From Zhenpiania hominis (GTDB taxonomy: Bacteria; Bacillota; Clostridia; Peptostreptococcales; Anaerovoracaceae), in the NCBI RefSeq assembly GCF_014333425.1, contig NZ_JACRYT010000012.1:1-64000 (forward strand): a DNA stretch of 64,000 bases, in the 5' to 3' direction. Of the stretch, positions 38,382-46,715 are shown piece by piece. The notes under the pieces are model-generated. The model saw nothing but the letters and a program-made list of their open reading frames with translations. It ran no database searches and was not told the DNA's origin. Numbering within the stretch: the stretch's first letter is position 1; the number at the start of each line of letters is the position of its first letter. The position numbers and the translations under genes were made by a program.

Positions 38382-39134
38382 GATAATCATCCCCATCCGC
38401 TCCAGCTGCGCGCGGTGGATGGCTCCGCTTTCCGCAGTATAGATCCGGGTGGTCGCAACGCTGGTATGTCCAAGAATATCGGCCAGCCGGGAAAGATCTT
38501 TTTCCAGAGAATAGTAAGTTCGGGCAAACAAGTGCCGCAGATTATGTGGGAATACCTTTTCCGCTGAAACACCCGCTTCTTCACACAGAGATTTCATCTC
38601 TCTCCAGATGTTGGATCGATCCAGTTTTTTCCACTCTTTGTTACGAATACTAATCCACTTCTCCGGTTCTGCTCGCGCATATACGCGTCAAGACACCGGC
38701 ATAATTTCTTCGGAAGGAAGACCTCTCTGCTCTTTCCCTTGCATCTGACCACCGCTCTCCCGCAGCGCACAGCCTCCATGGTAATGAACTGCAGTTCTGA
38801 GACACGAATCCCTGTAGAAGTAATCGTCTGCAATACAAGCGCCAGCCGTTCCTTTCCCATTTTTTCCGCAGTCTTTACAAGGCGGGCATACTCACTCCTT
38901 GTCAACTCCTTTTCCTCTCTGCGAAAGATTGCTCTCTGTATCTTCAGAGGCTGGATGCGGCAGTCCGTCCACTCCATAAAGTTCAAAAATGAATTGACAG
39001 CCGCGATCATCGCGTTCACCGACGCGGGGGCATATTCTTTACCGTATTCCCTGCCTTTTCCTGCTCTCTCAAAAAAACTCATAGTCCGAAAGTCTCTCCC
39101 TTGTAAGGACTCTCGCTTTTCTTCTTTTCCACAT
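38376..39134 (-). pseudogene. Tyrosine recombinase (integrase), broken by two frameshifts
   Basis: Two open pieces join into one tyrosine recombinase. The large piece (38594-39082) has YGKEYAPASVNAMIAAVNSF, ELTRSEYARLV and the catalytic Arg in TGIRVSEL. The C-terminal piece (38376-38597) has HNLRH, LGHTSVATTRIY and the likely nucleophile Tyr. The pieces are joined if an A6 tract in GGAAAAAACTGG gains one A. A second break lies at a T7 tract near 39078: losing one T extends the protein to an ATG at 39134 with AAGGAGG upstream. Even so the N terminus is about 60 residues shorter than I would expect for this type. Probably inactive. Confidence 0.78.
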
Positions 39135-39222
39135 GTTTCATCTCCTCCTTCGATTTCATATCCTTTATTGTATCGAATTTTGGCTGAAACATGCAGTCTC
39201 AGTGCGCCGTTCCTTAAATACC

Positions 39223-40218
39223 CTAAAAAATCCGTTCCAGAATAGATTCTCTTTCTGCTTCACTCACCGTAACGCGGACGGAAGAGTCCGGAGTATAGAC
39301 GCCGTCCAGTACCGCCCCTTCTCCGATATAAATCTGCTTTCCGTCGGAAAGAGTGCCCGAGCAGCCTCCTGACTCCATCGGAGTCAGGGAAAGCTCCAGA
39401 ATCGTCTCCAGATCCTCCATGCTCATTTCCGTCTCCATGTTATAAAAAAGCGTGTTCAGCGTACCGCTCATTTCCAGACAGGCGCTGTCTGAATTGGAAT
39501 AATCCTCTTCCCGATCCAGAAGTCCCGCGGGGAAACATACCTGCAGAGACAAACTTTCAACCTCCGCATACGCGTATCCCCAGTCACCCTGGCTCAGATC
39601 GCCGTACACCGGCGCGCCGAGACTCCCATATGCCTCCGCGATCTCTTTCCCGGTCATCCCCACCAGGTCAACATATTTTTCCCAGGTATCTTTCTTATGT
39701 TCCAGAGCAATCGTCTTCTCGAATTCATATGTTTGCCCATTCTTCTCCCACTCCAGACGCACCAGATGTTTCCCATCATAAAGAGATGACGCGTCAATCC
39801 TGTTTTCCTGTTTTTCATACAAAACCGTATCAATATAAACATCATACGCTGTCAGTTCATGAAGCGTTCCGTCCTCATAAGTAACATACAGCGGATCCAG
39901 GCTCAGCTTATTGTCCTCAATTTCATAGGAATCCTTTAAATCCACATTGCTTACGGCTTTTACCGCGCCTGCCGGCTGGCTGTTTTCCTTCCCTTTCTGA
40001 AAGAAATCCGGAAGCATCACCGCCGCGGCGGTTGCCGCTCCGCATACCAGCAGCGCCGCGATAAAAATCAGCAGAATTTTATTTTTATGCAAATAGAAAA
40101 ATCGTACCATCCGCTGCTTCCGCTCAGAGGTTTCTTCCGTAGAATCGACCGGCGCTCCGCATTTTTTACAGAAATTCGCCGTATCTTTTATCTTATGTCC
40201 GCATTGGTTACAATACAT
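39223..40218 (-). CDS. Zinc-ribbon membrane protein of unknown function
   Basis: About 331 residues. It starts MYCNQCGHKIKDTANFCKKCG, a double Cys-pair zinc ribbon, followed by a basic stretch, one membrane helix (ILLIFIAALLVCGAATAAAVML, in part) and a large outer domain of about 250 residues rich in Asp, Glu and Tyr. The outer part includes LVGMTGKEIAEAYGSLGAPVYGD, a lipoprotein-like repeat fold as seen in similar clostridial proteins. I start at ATG 40218 with GGGAG upstream; the frame to 40278 adds residues before the ribbon. Function unknown. Confidence 0.83.
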   Translation of the reverse strand: MYCNQCGHKIKDTANFCKKCGAPVDSTEETSERKQRMVRFFYLHKNKILLIFIAALLVCGAATAAAVMLPDFFQKGKENSQPAGAVKAVSNVDLKDSYEIEDNKLSLDPLYVTYEDGTLHELTAYDVYIDTVLYEKQENRIDASSLYDGKHLVRLEWEKNGQTYEFEKTIALEHKKDTWEKYVDLVGMTGKEIAEAYGSLGAPVYGDLSQGDWGYAYAEVESLSLQVCFPAGLLDREEDYSNSDSACLEMSGTLNTLFYNMETEMSMEDLETILELSLTPMESGGCSGTLSDGKQIYIGEGAVLDGVYTPDSSVRVTVSEAERESILERIF

Positions 40219-40317
40219 CCGCCGTCTCCCTTCCCGGTATCGTAACCTTATTTTATCGTAGATGTCCTGCCGGTTCAATCCGTTTTTGAGATTGTTCCTG
40301 TGAAGACCGGATAAAAA

Positions 40318-40349
40318 GCATCGGGTTCCTCTTTGCGAGAACCCGATGC
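40318..40349 (-). terminator. Terminator after trpB2
   Basis: GCATCGGGTTC pairs with GAACCCGATGC, and a T-tract follows on the minus strand. Confidence 0.9.
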
Positions 40350-40380
40350 CAAAAAGAAATGTCTTATTTTTTAAATTTTG

Positions 40381-41763
40381 CTAATCCTGGATTCCCGGAA
40401 TCGACGGAATCGCGTCCATGGAAGGTTTTAACTCTTCATCCGTCGGAATGTGATCGCTCATCCTGCCTTCGTTATACGCGGCATACGCGGTCATATCAAA
40501 ATAGCCGGTTCCGGTCAGCCCAAACAGAATCGTCTTTGCTTCGCCGGATTCTTTACATTTGAGCGCTTCATCAATGGCGCCTTTGATGGCATGAGCCGAT
40601 TCCGGAGCCGGAAGAATCGTTTCCAGCTTCGCGAACTGTACGGCCGCTTCAAATACTTTTGTCTGTTCCACCGCGGAGGCTTCCATATAGCCGTCCGCAT
40701 AGAGCTTGGACAGAATCGGCGACATTCCATGGTACCGCAGGCCGCCGGCGTGGTTCGCGGAAGGTTTAAAGGTGCACCCCAGCGTGTACATTTTCGCCAT
40801 AGGCGTGATCTTTCCGGTATCGCAGAAATCATATTTGTAGACGCCTCTCGTAAAGGACGGGCAGGAAGCCGGTTCGATGGCTACAATCCGCGGATCGCGC
40901 TTTCCGGTAAGCTTATCCTGCATAAACGGCGCGATCAGTCCGCCCAGATTCGAGCCGCCTCCCGCGCAGCCTACTACAATATCCGGATATTCATCCAGCA
41001 GCTCCATTGCCTGTTTTGCTTCCAGCCCGATAATCGACTGGTGGAGCAACACCTGATTGAGAACCGAACCCAGCACGTAACGATATCCGTCGCTGGTGAC
41101 AGCCCGCTCTACGGCCTCGGAAATGGCGCATCCCAGGCTGCCGCTGTTCTCCGGATCTTCGGCCAGGATTTTTCTCCCCGCTTCCGTCCGATCCGACGGC
41201 GAGGCGAATACATTGGCGCCGAAGGTTTCCATAATGTTCTTTCGGAACGGTTTCTGGTTATAAGAAACTTTTACCATATACACTTCCAGATCCAGACCAA
41301 AGTAGGAGCACGCTTCGGCCAGGGCAGTTCCCCACTGTCCCGCTCCGGTTTCCGTGGTAACCCCTTTCAGCCCCTGCTGTTTCGCGTAATAAGCCTGGGC
41401 CACAGCGGAGTTCAGCTTGTGGCTGCCGGAAGTATTGTTTCCTTCAAATTTATAATAGATCTTCGCCGGCGTATCCAGCGCTTTTTCCAGATTATAAGCC
41501 CTGCATAACGGAGAAGGGCGGTAAATTTTGTAGATATCCAACACTTCCTCCGGAATATCGAAGTAGCGGGTTGTTCCATCCATTTCCTGCTTTGCCAGTT
41601 CTTCGCAGAAAACCGGATATAAATCCTCCACCGCCGCGGGCTTCCCGGTTGCCGGGTTGATAATCGGCGCCGGCTGCTCTTTCATGTCCGCTCTCAGATT
41701 ATACCATTGCTTTGGCATCTGTTCCTCGGTTAAGTAAAGTCTGTGGGGTACGTTCTTTTTCAT
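40381..41763 (-). CDS. trpB: Tryptophan synthase beta chain, TrpB2 type
   Basis: PLP enzyme joining indole and serine to tryptophan. The PLP Lys is K116 in SGSHKLNSA, with GCAGGGSNLGG as phosphate-binding loop and ETGAGQWG. The N-terminal extension and length (461 residues) place it in the TrpB2 group, which often acts without TrpA. No trpA or other trp gene is nearby, so it may salvage indole. ATG 41763 has AAGGAG upstream. It is controlled by a T-box leader. Confidence 0.94.
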   Translation of the reverse strand: MKKNVPHRLYLTEEQMPKQWYNLRADMKEQPAPIINPATGKPAAVEDLYPVFCEELAKQEMDGTTRYFDIPEEVLDIYKIYRPSPLCRAYNLEKALDTPAKIYYKFEGNNTSGSHKLNSAVAQAYYAKQQGLKGVTTETGAGQWGTALAEACSYFGLDLEVYMVKVSYNQKPFRKNIMETFGANVFASPSDRTEAGRKILAEDPENSGSLGCAISEAVERAVTSDGYRYVLGSVLNQVLLHQSIIGLEAKQAMELLDEYPDIVVGCAGGGSNLGGLIAPFMQDKLTGKRDPRIVAIEPASCPSFTRGVYKYDFCDTGKITPMAKMYTLGCTFKPSANHAGGLRYHGMSPILSKLYADGYMEASAVEQTKVFEAAVQFAKLETILPAPESAHAIKGAIDEALKCKESGEAKTILFGLTGTGYFDMTAYAAYNEGRMSDHIPTDEELKPSMDAIPSIPGIQD

Positions 41764-41804
41764 TGGTTTACTCCTTTCCATTTCCCTGATTGAGAAGCGT
41801 CCTG

Positions 41805-42085
41805 CAACAAGAAAAGCGCCTTCATCCCGCTGCGGGACAAAAGCGCTGCTTTTGCTATGCCACCCTGAGAACAGACTGAATCTCTTCTCTGCTTCCGCGT
41901 ACAGCTGTTGATACGCGCTCCCTTTATAACGGGCGGAGATCCCGTCAGGTATTACTCAACGTCTCCGTCTTTCTTCCTGCCCTCATAAGTCCATTCAGTC
42001 CAGTCGCTGCCTGCCGCGTTTTCACCGCCCGCGGCTCTCTGTAAAGCGCGGTTCCGGACCTACTACTCTCAATCATCGGTTTCAC
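41805..42085 (-). ncRNA. T-box leader for tryptophan, upstream of trpB2
   Basis: A leader of about 280 bases. The 5' part has GATGATTGAGAGTAGTAGG (T-box stem I start). The likely specifier codon is TGG (Trp) in GAATGGAC (41991-41993, minus strand). The T-box sequence AGGGTGGCATAGC is at 41854-41866. A terminator follows: AGCGCTTTTGTCCCGC pairs with GCGGGATGAAGGCGCT (G-T pairs included), then TTTTC. Uncharged tRNA-Trp would favour the antiterminator and expression of trpB2. Confidence 0.88.
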
Positions 42086-42103
42086 TGTTTTAATTATGCT
42101 GTT

Positions 42104-42132
42104 ATTATAAAATTATCCTTGTGGTTTGTCAA
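42104..42132 (-). promoter_or_regulatory. Consensus promoter of the trpB2 T-box transcript
   Basis: On the minus strand TTGACA (42127-42132), exactly 17 bases, TATAAT (42104-42109). Both boxes are perfect. Confidence 0.88.
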
Positions 42133-42162
42133 CTATTTCTTTCTTATTTTTTGTGAATTCTA

Positions 42163-43062
42163 CTAAAAATCATAAAACTGACATTTGCACATTTTATGGC
42201 TTTTCCCTGTTTCATCCACCATGGTACAAGCTCCGCAAATCCCTTCCCCACAGCACATATGAAAGTTATTGCTGTAGACCGCTTTTTCTCCGGGAATGGA
42301 AATCGCGTCCTGATAGTAATCCGAAGCCAGCAGCAGGATCGCGTCATAGCCTGTCGGACACACAAAATCCGCAGTCAGTTTGGTATAACGGATACTGTTT
42401 GCCGGACAGTCCGCCAGATAGTCATTCACCAGCTCCTGATTGATTTTGTCCAGATCCACAATCAGATCGACCGTATCCTTTCCCAAAGCCCACCGATTAT
42501 AGTGAGCCGCGGGCGCGAAACCCACTCCCTTGGTAATGCACAGAACCTTCTGCGGCTGTTTTTTCAACAGCTTCCGGACCCCCAGCAGACCGTTGCGGTA
42601 GACGCCCCGCACCTCGATTTCATCTCCGGCTTCCGTCAGAGCCTTTGTCTTTCCCGCCATCACATTCACTGCCAGGTGGATCTGCCCTTTGTCCGGATCC
42701 GAACGCATCACGGAGATCGGCACGCTGTAGCAGCTGCTGTATCCATGGGGTTTTAAAAAAACATAAGATCCGGGAAGCGATGCCTTAAGAGCAAACCCGC
42801 GGCTTACCTCCACGACAAAAACCAACAGATGCTCACCGTACCAGATCTTTTTTAAAATGCGGCACCGCTTGCTTTCCCTGCGATTGTTGATTTTCTTCCC
42901 GTTCTGGATGTACTCATTATAAATGCATACGCCCCTCCAGCCGCAGTCGCAGAAATCTTTTCCCTGAAGGCGGCTGCAGGTAAGGCAGTCGCCGGACTGA
43001 GCCAGCAGACAGGGACAGTTTTCCGTTCCCGCGTCAATGCATACTTCTTCTTTATAGGTCAT
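42163..43062 (-). CDS. PyrK-like FAD/[2Fe-2S] oxidoreductase with Cys-rich N terminus
   Basis: 299 residues. The middle has the FAD- and NAD-binding layout of ferredoxin reductase-like electron-transfer subunits (PGSYVFLKP, VCITKGVGFAPA-like KVLCITKGVGF). The C terminus MCCGEGICGACTMVDETG-KMCKCQ holds [2Fe-2S] cluster cysteines as in PyrK. The first 65 residues are unusual: about nine Cys in CPC, CLTC, CDC and single positions, which could bind another iron-sulfur cluster. No pyrD partner is adjacent; it is last in the mtnA-scpAB-MATE-carboxypeptidase run, 2 bases after the carboxypeptidase stop. Electron partner unknown. Confidence 0.82.
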   Translation of the reverse strand: MTYKEEVCIDAGTENCPCLLAQSGDCLTCSRLQGKDFCDCGWRGVCIYNEYIQNGKKINNRRESKRCRILKKIWYGEHLLVFVVEVSRGFALKASLPGSYVFLKPHGYSSCYSVPISVMRSDPDKGQIHLAVNVMAGKTKALTEAGDEIEVRGVYRNGLLGVRKLLKKQPQKVLCITKGVGFAPAAHYNRWALGKDTVDLIVDLDKINQELVNDYLADCPANSIRYTKLTADFVCPTGYDAILLLASDYYQDAISIPGEKAVYSNNFHMCCGEGICGACTMVDETGKSHKMCKCQFYDF

Positions 43063-43064
43063 GG

Positions 43065-43925
43065 TTATTCCTCCAATCTCTTAAAACCATACTCCATTAA
43101 TGTATATGCGTCGTTAAACCAGTTTGGTGCGCCCATGACCACACAGATCAGCTCTTTTCCATCCCTCTGTGCCGAAGCCGCCAACGTCCGGCCGGAGGCT
43201 TTTGTATAACCGATTTTTATCCCGTTTCCACCCCGGAATTCATGAACCGTCTTATTTTTATTGTAAAAATGGGTAAAGTCGTTCCCCTCCCTCTGAGCGT
43301 CCCAGGACGGAGCTGCCACAATCGTGCGGAACATCGGATGCCGCATGGCTTCCCTCGCGATCTGTGCCAGATCCCAGGCCGTTGTATAATGGTTTTCATC
43401 GAACAGTCCGTTGGGATTGACAAAATGCGTATTGCCGCAGCCCAGTTCTTCTGCCTTCGCGTTCATTTCCGCCACAAAATTTTCTGTACTGCCTGCCGTC
43501 AGAATGGCCAGAGCAACAGCCGAATCGTTTCCGGACTGAAGCATGAGTCCGTACAGCAAATCTTCCAGACGGATTTTTTCTCCGGCTTTCAGATACAGAG
43601 ACGACCCTTCCACCCCTTCCGCTTCCCGGGGTACGGTAACCACCTGATCGATAGGGCTGTCATAACGCTCCAGCGTTTCCAGAACCAGAAGAGCAGTCAT
43701 AATTTTGGTAGTACTGGCAGGATACGCCCGCTCCCGCGCGTTTCTCTCATAGAGGACTTCCCCTGTTTCCGCTTCCACCAGGATCGCCTGTGACGCGGAA
43801 ATCTGCGGTACAGCGGGCATCGCCGCGGTCTGCCGGACCTCATCCGCTTTGAAAGCGATCAAGACAACCGCGGTAAACAACACAGCAGCGAACCCGACTC
43901 CGATTCCAAAGTTTTTCTTTTTCAT
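43065..43925 (-). CDS. D-alanyl-D-alanine carboxypeptidase (PBP5/DacF type) with KIG motif
   Basis: Secreted or membrane-anchored enzyme that trims peptidoglycan stem peptides. Signal/anchor helix at about 5-25. Active-site motifs are S71-T-T-K74 and S131-G-N133. The third motif, normally K-T-G, reads K237-I238-G239-Y-T in an otherwise normal GIKIGYTKASGRTL segment. It lacks the usual C-terminal beta domain and amphipathic helix, as it ends at about 287 residues. ATG 43925 (MKKKNFG) has AGGAG upstream. Confidence 0.92.
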   Translation of the reverse strand: MKKKNFGIGVGFAAVLFTAVVLIAFKADEVRQTAAMPAVPQISASQAILVEAETGEVLYERNARERAYPASTTKIMTALLVLETLERYDSPIDQVVTVPREAEGVEGSSLYLKAGEKIRLEDLLYGLMLQSGNDSAVALAILTAGSTENFVAEMNAKAEELGCGNTHFVNPNGLFDENHYTTAWDLAQIAREAMRHPMFRTIVAAPSWDAQREGNDFTHFYNKNKTVHEFRGGNGIKIGYTKASGRTLAASAQRDGKELICVVMGAPNWFNDAYTLMEYGFKRLEE

Positions 43926-43976
43926 AATCAAAAATCTCCTACAGAACAATTTACGGTTCCGCGGGAGATTTTATGC

Positions 43977-45329
43977 TTACAAATGTTCCAGATACTGCCG
44001 CTCGGATTTGCTGATCCATCTTCCGCTCCGGTACCGGATGACAAAGCAGCACGCGCGGAAGAACCAGTCAATGGTCATCGCGATCCAGACCCCGAATAGC
44101 CCCAGATGCAGATAAAGTCCCAGCAGGTAGCTGAAGGCCACGCGGAACACCCACATGGATACGATGGAAATCAACATGGTAAGCGCCACATCGTTGGACG
44201 CTCTGAGTGTATACGGCAGCGTGAAGGACAACGGCCAGATCAGCGCCGCGCAGACGGAATGATAAATCAGAATCTGCCTCGCGTACTGGCTCGCCAGATC
44301 CGAAAGACCATATACATAAAGAATCAGCGGCAGCGCCAGTACGACAACTCCGTTAAACAGGAGCATCGTCAGATAACAGATTTTCAGCAGCTTTTTCGTG
44401 TAATAGCGCACCTGTTGGTAATCTCGTGCCCCTACGCACTGAGAAACGACCGTAATTGTCGTGTAGCCCATGGCAATCCCCGGAAGAATCGCAAAGGAAG
44501 CGACATAGTTTCCGATGGCGTTAGCCGCGATGGCGGCTGTACCGAATCCGGAAACAAGGCTGAGTACCAGAATTTTCCCCAGCTGAAACATGCTGTTTTC
44601 CAGCCCATTGGGAATTCCGATAGACAGAATCCGCTTCAGCAGGAACCAGTCCGGGCGAAACGTCAGCGGACGGGGAATATGCAGCAGCCGATCCTGCCGG
44701 AACAGCAGCTTTATAATGATCACCGCCGCAAGAATACGCGCGGCCAGCGTCGGAATCGCGGCCCCTTCCACCCCCATATGAAAACCGTAGAGCAAAATCG
44801 CAATTCCCGCCAGATTCACACCGTTCATCAAAAGAGACATCTGCATGGCAATCCTGGAGTTTCCCATGACCCGAAATACAGCGGCTCCCGCGTTGTACAG
44901 CGCGATAAACGGAATCGACGCGCTGACAATCAGAAGGAACACACGGCTGTTTTCCATGACGTCCGCCTCAATCTCTCCGAACACCTGGTGTAAAATAAAA
45001 TCCCGGAATACATAGCAGGCGGCCATAACGACAATCGCGAAGGCAAAAATAAAGAGAACCATCTGCCATGCCGCTCTGCACCCGGTCTGGGGATCCCGCC
45101 TTCCGATATACTGACCCGCGACGACTGCCCCTCCGGTCGCCAGCGCCGAAAAGACATTAATAAAAAGAATAAAAATCGAGTCTACCAGGGAAACGCCCGA
45201 CACAGCCGCTTCTCCCAGACTGGCCACCATAATCGAATCCACCAGTCCCACGGAAATCTGCAGAAACTGCTCGATAATCAGCGGTATGATCAGCTTTTTC
45301 AGATCCTGATTGCTAAAACGGTACTCCAA
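43977..45329 (-). CDS. MATE-family efflux transporter
   Basis: 450 residues and about 12 membrane helices. It has the MATE layout: IPLIIEQFLQISVGLVDSIMVA at the N terminus, GGAVVAGQYIGRRD, and GIPNGLENSMFQLG in the second half. Such proteins export cationic drugs or metabolites with H+ or Na+. The start is TTG 45329 with AAGGTGAG upstream, 20 bases after scpB. Confidence 0.94.
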   Translation of the reverse strand: MEYRFSNQDLKKLIIPLIIEQFLQISVGLVDSIMVASLGEAAVSGVSLVDSIFILFINVFSALATGGAVVAGQYIGRRDPQTGCRAAWQMVLFIFAFAIVVMAACYVFRDFILHQVFGEIEADVMENSRVFLLIVSASIPFIALYNAGAAVFRVMGNSRIAMQMSLLMNGVNLAGIAILLYGFHMGVEGAAIPTLAARILAAVIIIKLLFRQDRLLHIPRPLTFRPDWFLLKRILSIGIPNGLENSMFQLGKILVLSLVSGFGTAAIAANAIGNYVASFAILPGIAMGYTTITVVSQCVGARDYQQVRYYTKKLLKICYLTMLLFNGVVVLALPLILYVYGLSDLASQYARQILIYHSVCAALIWPLSFTLPYTLRASNDVALTMLISIVSMWVFRVAFSYLLGLYLHLGLFGVWIAMTIDWFFRACCFVIRYRSGRWISKSERQYLEHL

Positions 45330-45349
45330 ACTCTCACCTTCTTAACACT

Positions 45350-45940
45350 TTATTTTTCCGGAAGCTTCAGGGAAATCTGCTGCAAATCCAGACTGTCGGC
45401 AGGCCCTTCCGCTCCCATAATCTCTTCGATTTCTTCAATATCCGGCAATTCTTTAAGGTTGGTAAACCCAAAATTTTTCAGAAACACATCGGTAGTACCA
45501 TACAAAATCGGCCGTCCAATCCCCGAAGAACGTCCTACCTCTGTGATCAGTTCTTTTTTTTCAAGTCCGTCGATTACCCGATCGCAGCGGATTCCCCGAA
45601 TGGACTCGATCTCTCCTTTGGTGACCGGCTGCTTGTAAGCGATGATCGCCAAAACCTCCAGGGCGGACTGGGACAGCTTTTTATGCTTGATCGGCGTACA
45701 CAGCCGCTCGATATATTCGATATTTTCCTCGCAGGTTACGAACTGAAAACTCTTATTCACTTCCCTTATGCGAATACCTCTCTGCTGCCGCTCGTACTCC
45801 TCCTGCAGCTCCAAAAAACAGTTATACGCTTCTTTCCAGTTGATATTAAAGATCTCGGCTGCCAGTTTTACATCCAGCGGCTGTCCCCACACGAACAGCA
45901 TGGATTCAAAGGCAGACTTTATCGCGCGCTTACTCGTCAT
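45350..45940 (-). CDS. scpB: Segregation and condensation protein B
   Basis: 196 residues, two winged-helix domains (SAFESMLFVWGQPLDVK at the start; ALEVLAIIAYKQPVTKGEIESIRG in the middle; GRPILYGTTDVFLKNFG near the end). With ScpA and SMC it forms the bacterial condensin. It overlaps scpA by 11 bases. Confidence 0.96.
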   Translation of the reverse strand: MTSKRAIKSAFESMLFVWGQPLDVKLAAEIFNINWKEAYNCFLELQEEYERQQRGIRIREVNKSFQFVTCEENIEYIERLCTPIKHKKLSQSALEVLAIIAYKQPVTKGEIESIRGIRCDRVIDGLEKKELITEVGRSSGIGRPILYGTTDVFLKNFGFTNLKELPDIEEIEEIMGAEGPADSLDLQQISLKLPEK

Positions 45941-46715
45941 CTGTACTTCCTCCCCCAGGCTCTTCCCCCGCCTCCAGCAGACGTTCGGTGGCCCTCACTG
46001 TGATGTCTCCATAGATGTACTTCTGATCCGCGTCCAGACGATTTTCTTTCATCATTTCCAGAACAGACGAAAACGTCAGTGCGATATCATATCTATCCTC
46101 TTTTTTCTGCACCAGTTCTTTAAAATCCGCTTCCTCTCCCACGTGCTCCAGAAAATATTCCCGGATATCCGCCATTCTCGCTTCGGCGGTCGCTTTTTGT
46201 TTTTCCGTCCGGATATGGTGCCTGCGGATCTCTTCTTCTTTTTTCTTCTTTCTCAGGAACAGATCAAAAGCGGCGACAAACTGCCGCAGATCCAGTTTCA
46301 GGTATTCATCCGGCTCCCCTGTGTAAACGGACAGATCCTCCTGCGGTTTTTCCATTGTCCGCAAACCGGATTCCTCCTGTTTGCGGAGCATCTCGGCCAG
46401 TAGTTTGAACCGCTTGTACTCCAGTAGCTTTTCCACCAGTTCTGATCTTGGATCCTCAAATTCCGCTTCTTCTCCTCCCGGCGCTGTCCTCGGCAGGAGC
46501 ATTTTGGATTTAATCTCGATAAGAGCTGCCGCCAGAACCAGAAACTCCGAGGCCAAAGGTACATCCAGACGCTTCATCTCTTCCATATAAGAAAGATACT
46601 GGCTGGTGATCTCGGATATCTCAATATCGTAAATACTCATCTGCGCGTGTTCAATCAGATAGACCAGCAGATCAAACGGGCCTTCAAAAACATTGAGCTT
46701 TACTTTATATCCCAT
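45930..46715 (-). CDS. scpA: Segregation and condensation protein A
   Basis: 261 residues. N terminus VFEGPFDLLVYLIEHAQMSIYDI is diagnostic of kleisin ScpA; the LAAALIEIKSKMLLPR helix and a C-terminal winged helix (VQKKEDRYDIALTFSSVLEM) follow. It closes the SMC ring. Overlaps mtnA and scpB by 11 bases each, so the three are coupled. Confidence 0.96.
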   Translation of the reverse strand: MGYKVKLNVFEGPFDLLVYLIEHAQMSIYDIEISEITSQYLSYMEEMKRLDVPLASEFLVLAAALIEIKSKMLLPRTAPGGEEAEFEDPRSELVEKLLEYKRFKLLAEMLRKQEESGLRTMEKPQEDLSVYTGEPDEYLKLDLRQFVAAFDLFLRKKKKEEEIRRHHIRTEKQKATAEARMADIREYFLEHVGEEADFKELVQKKEDRYDIALTFSSVLEMMKENRLDADQKYIYGDITVRATERLLEAGEEPGGGSTDDE

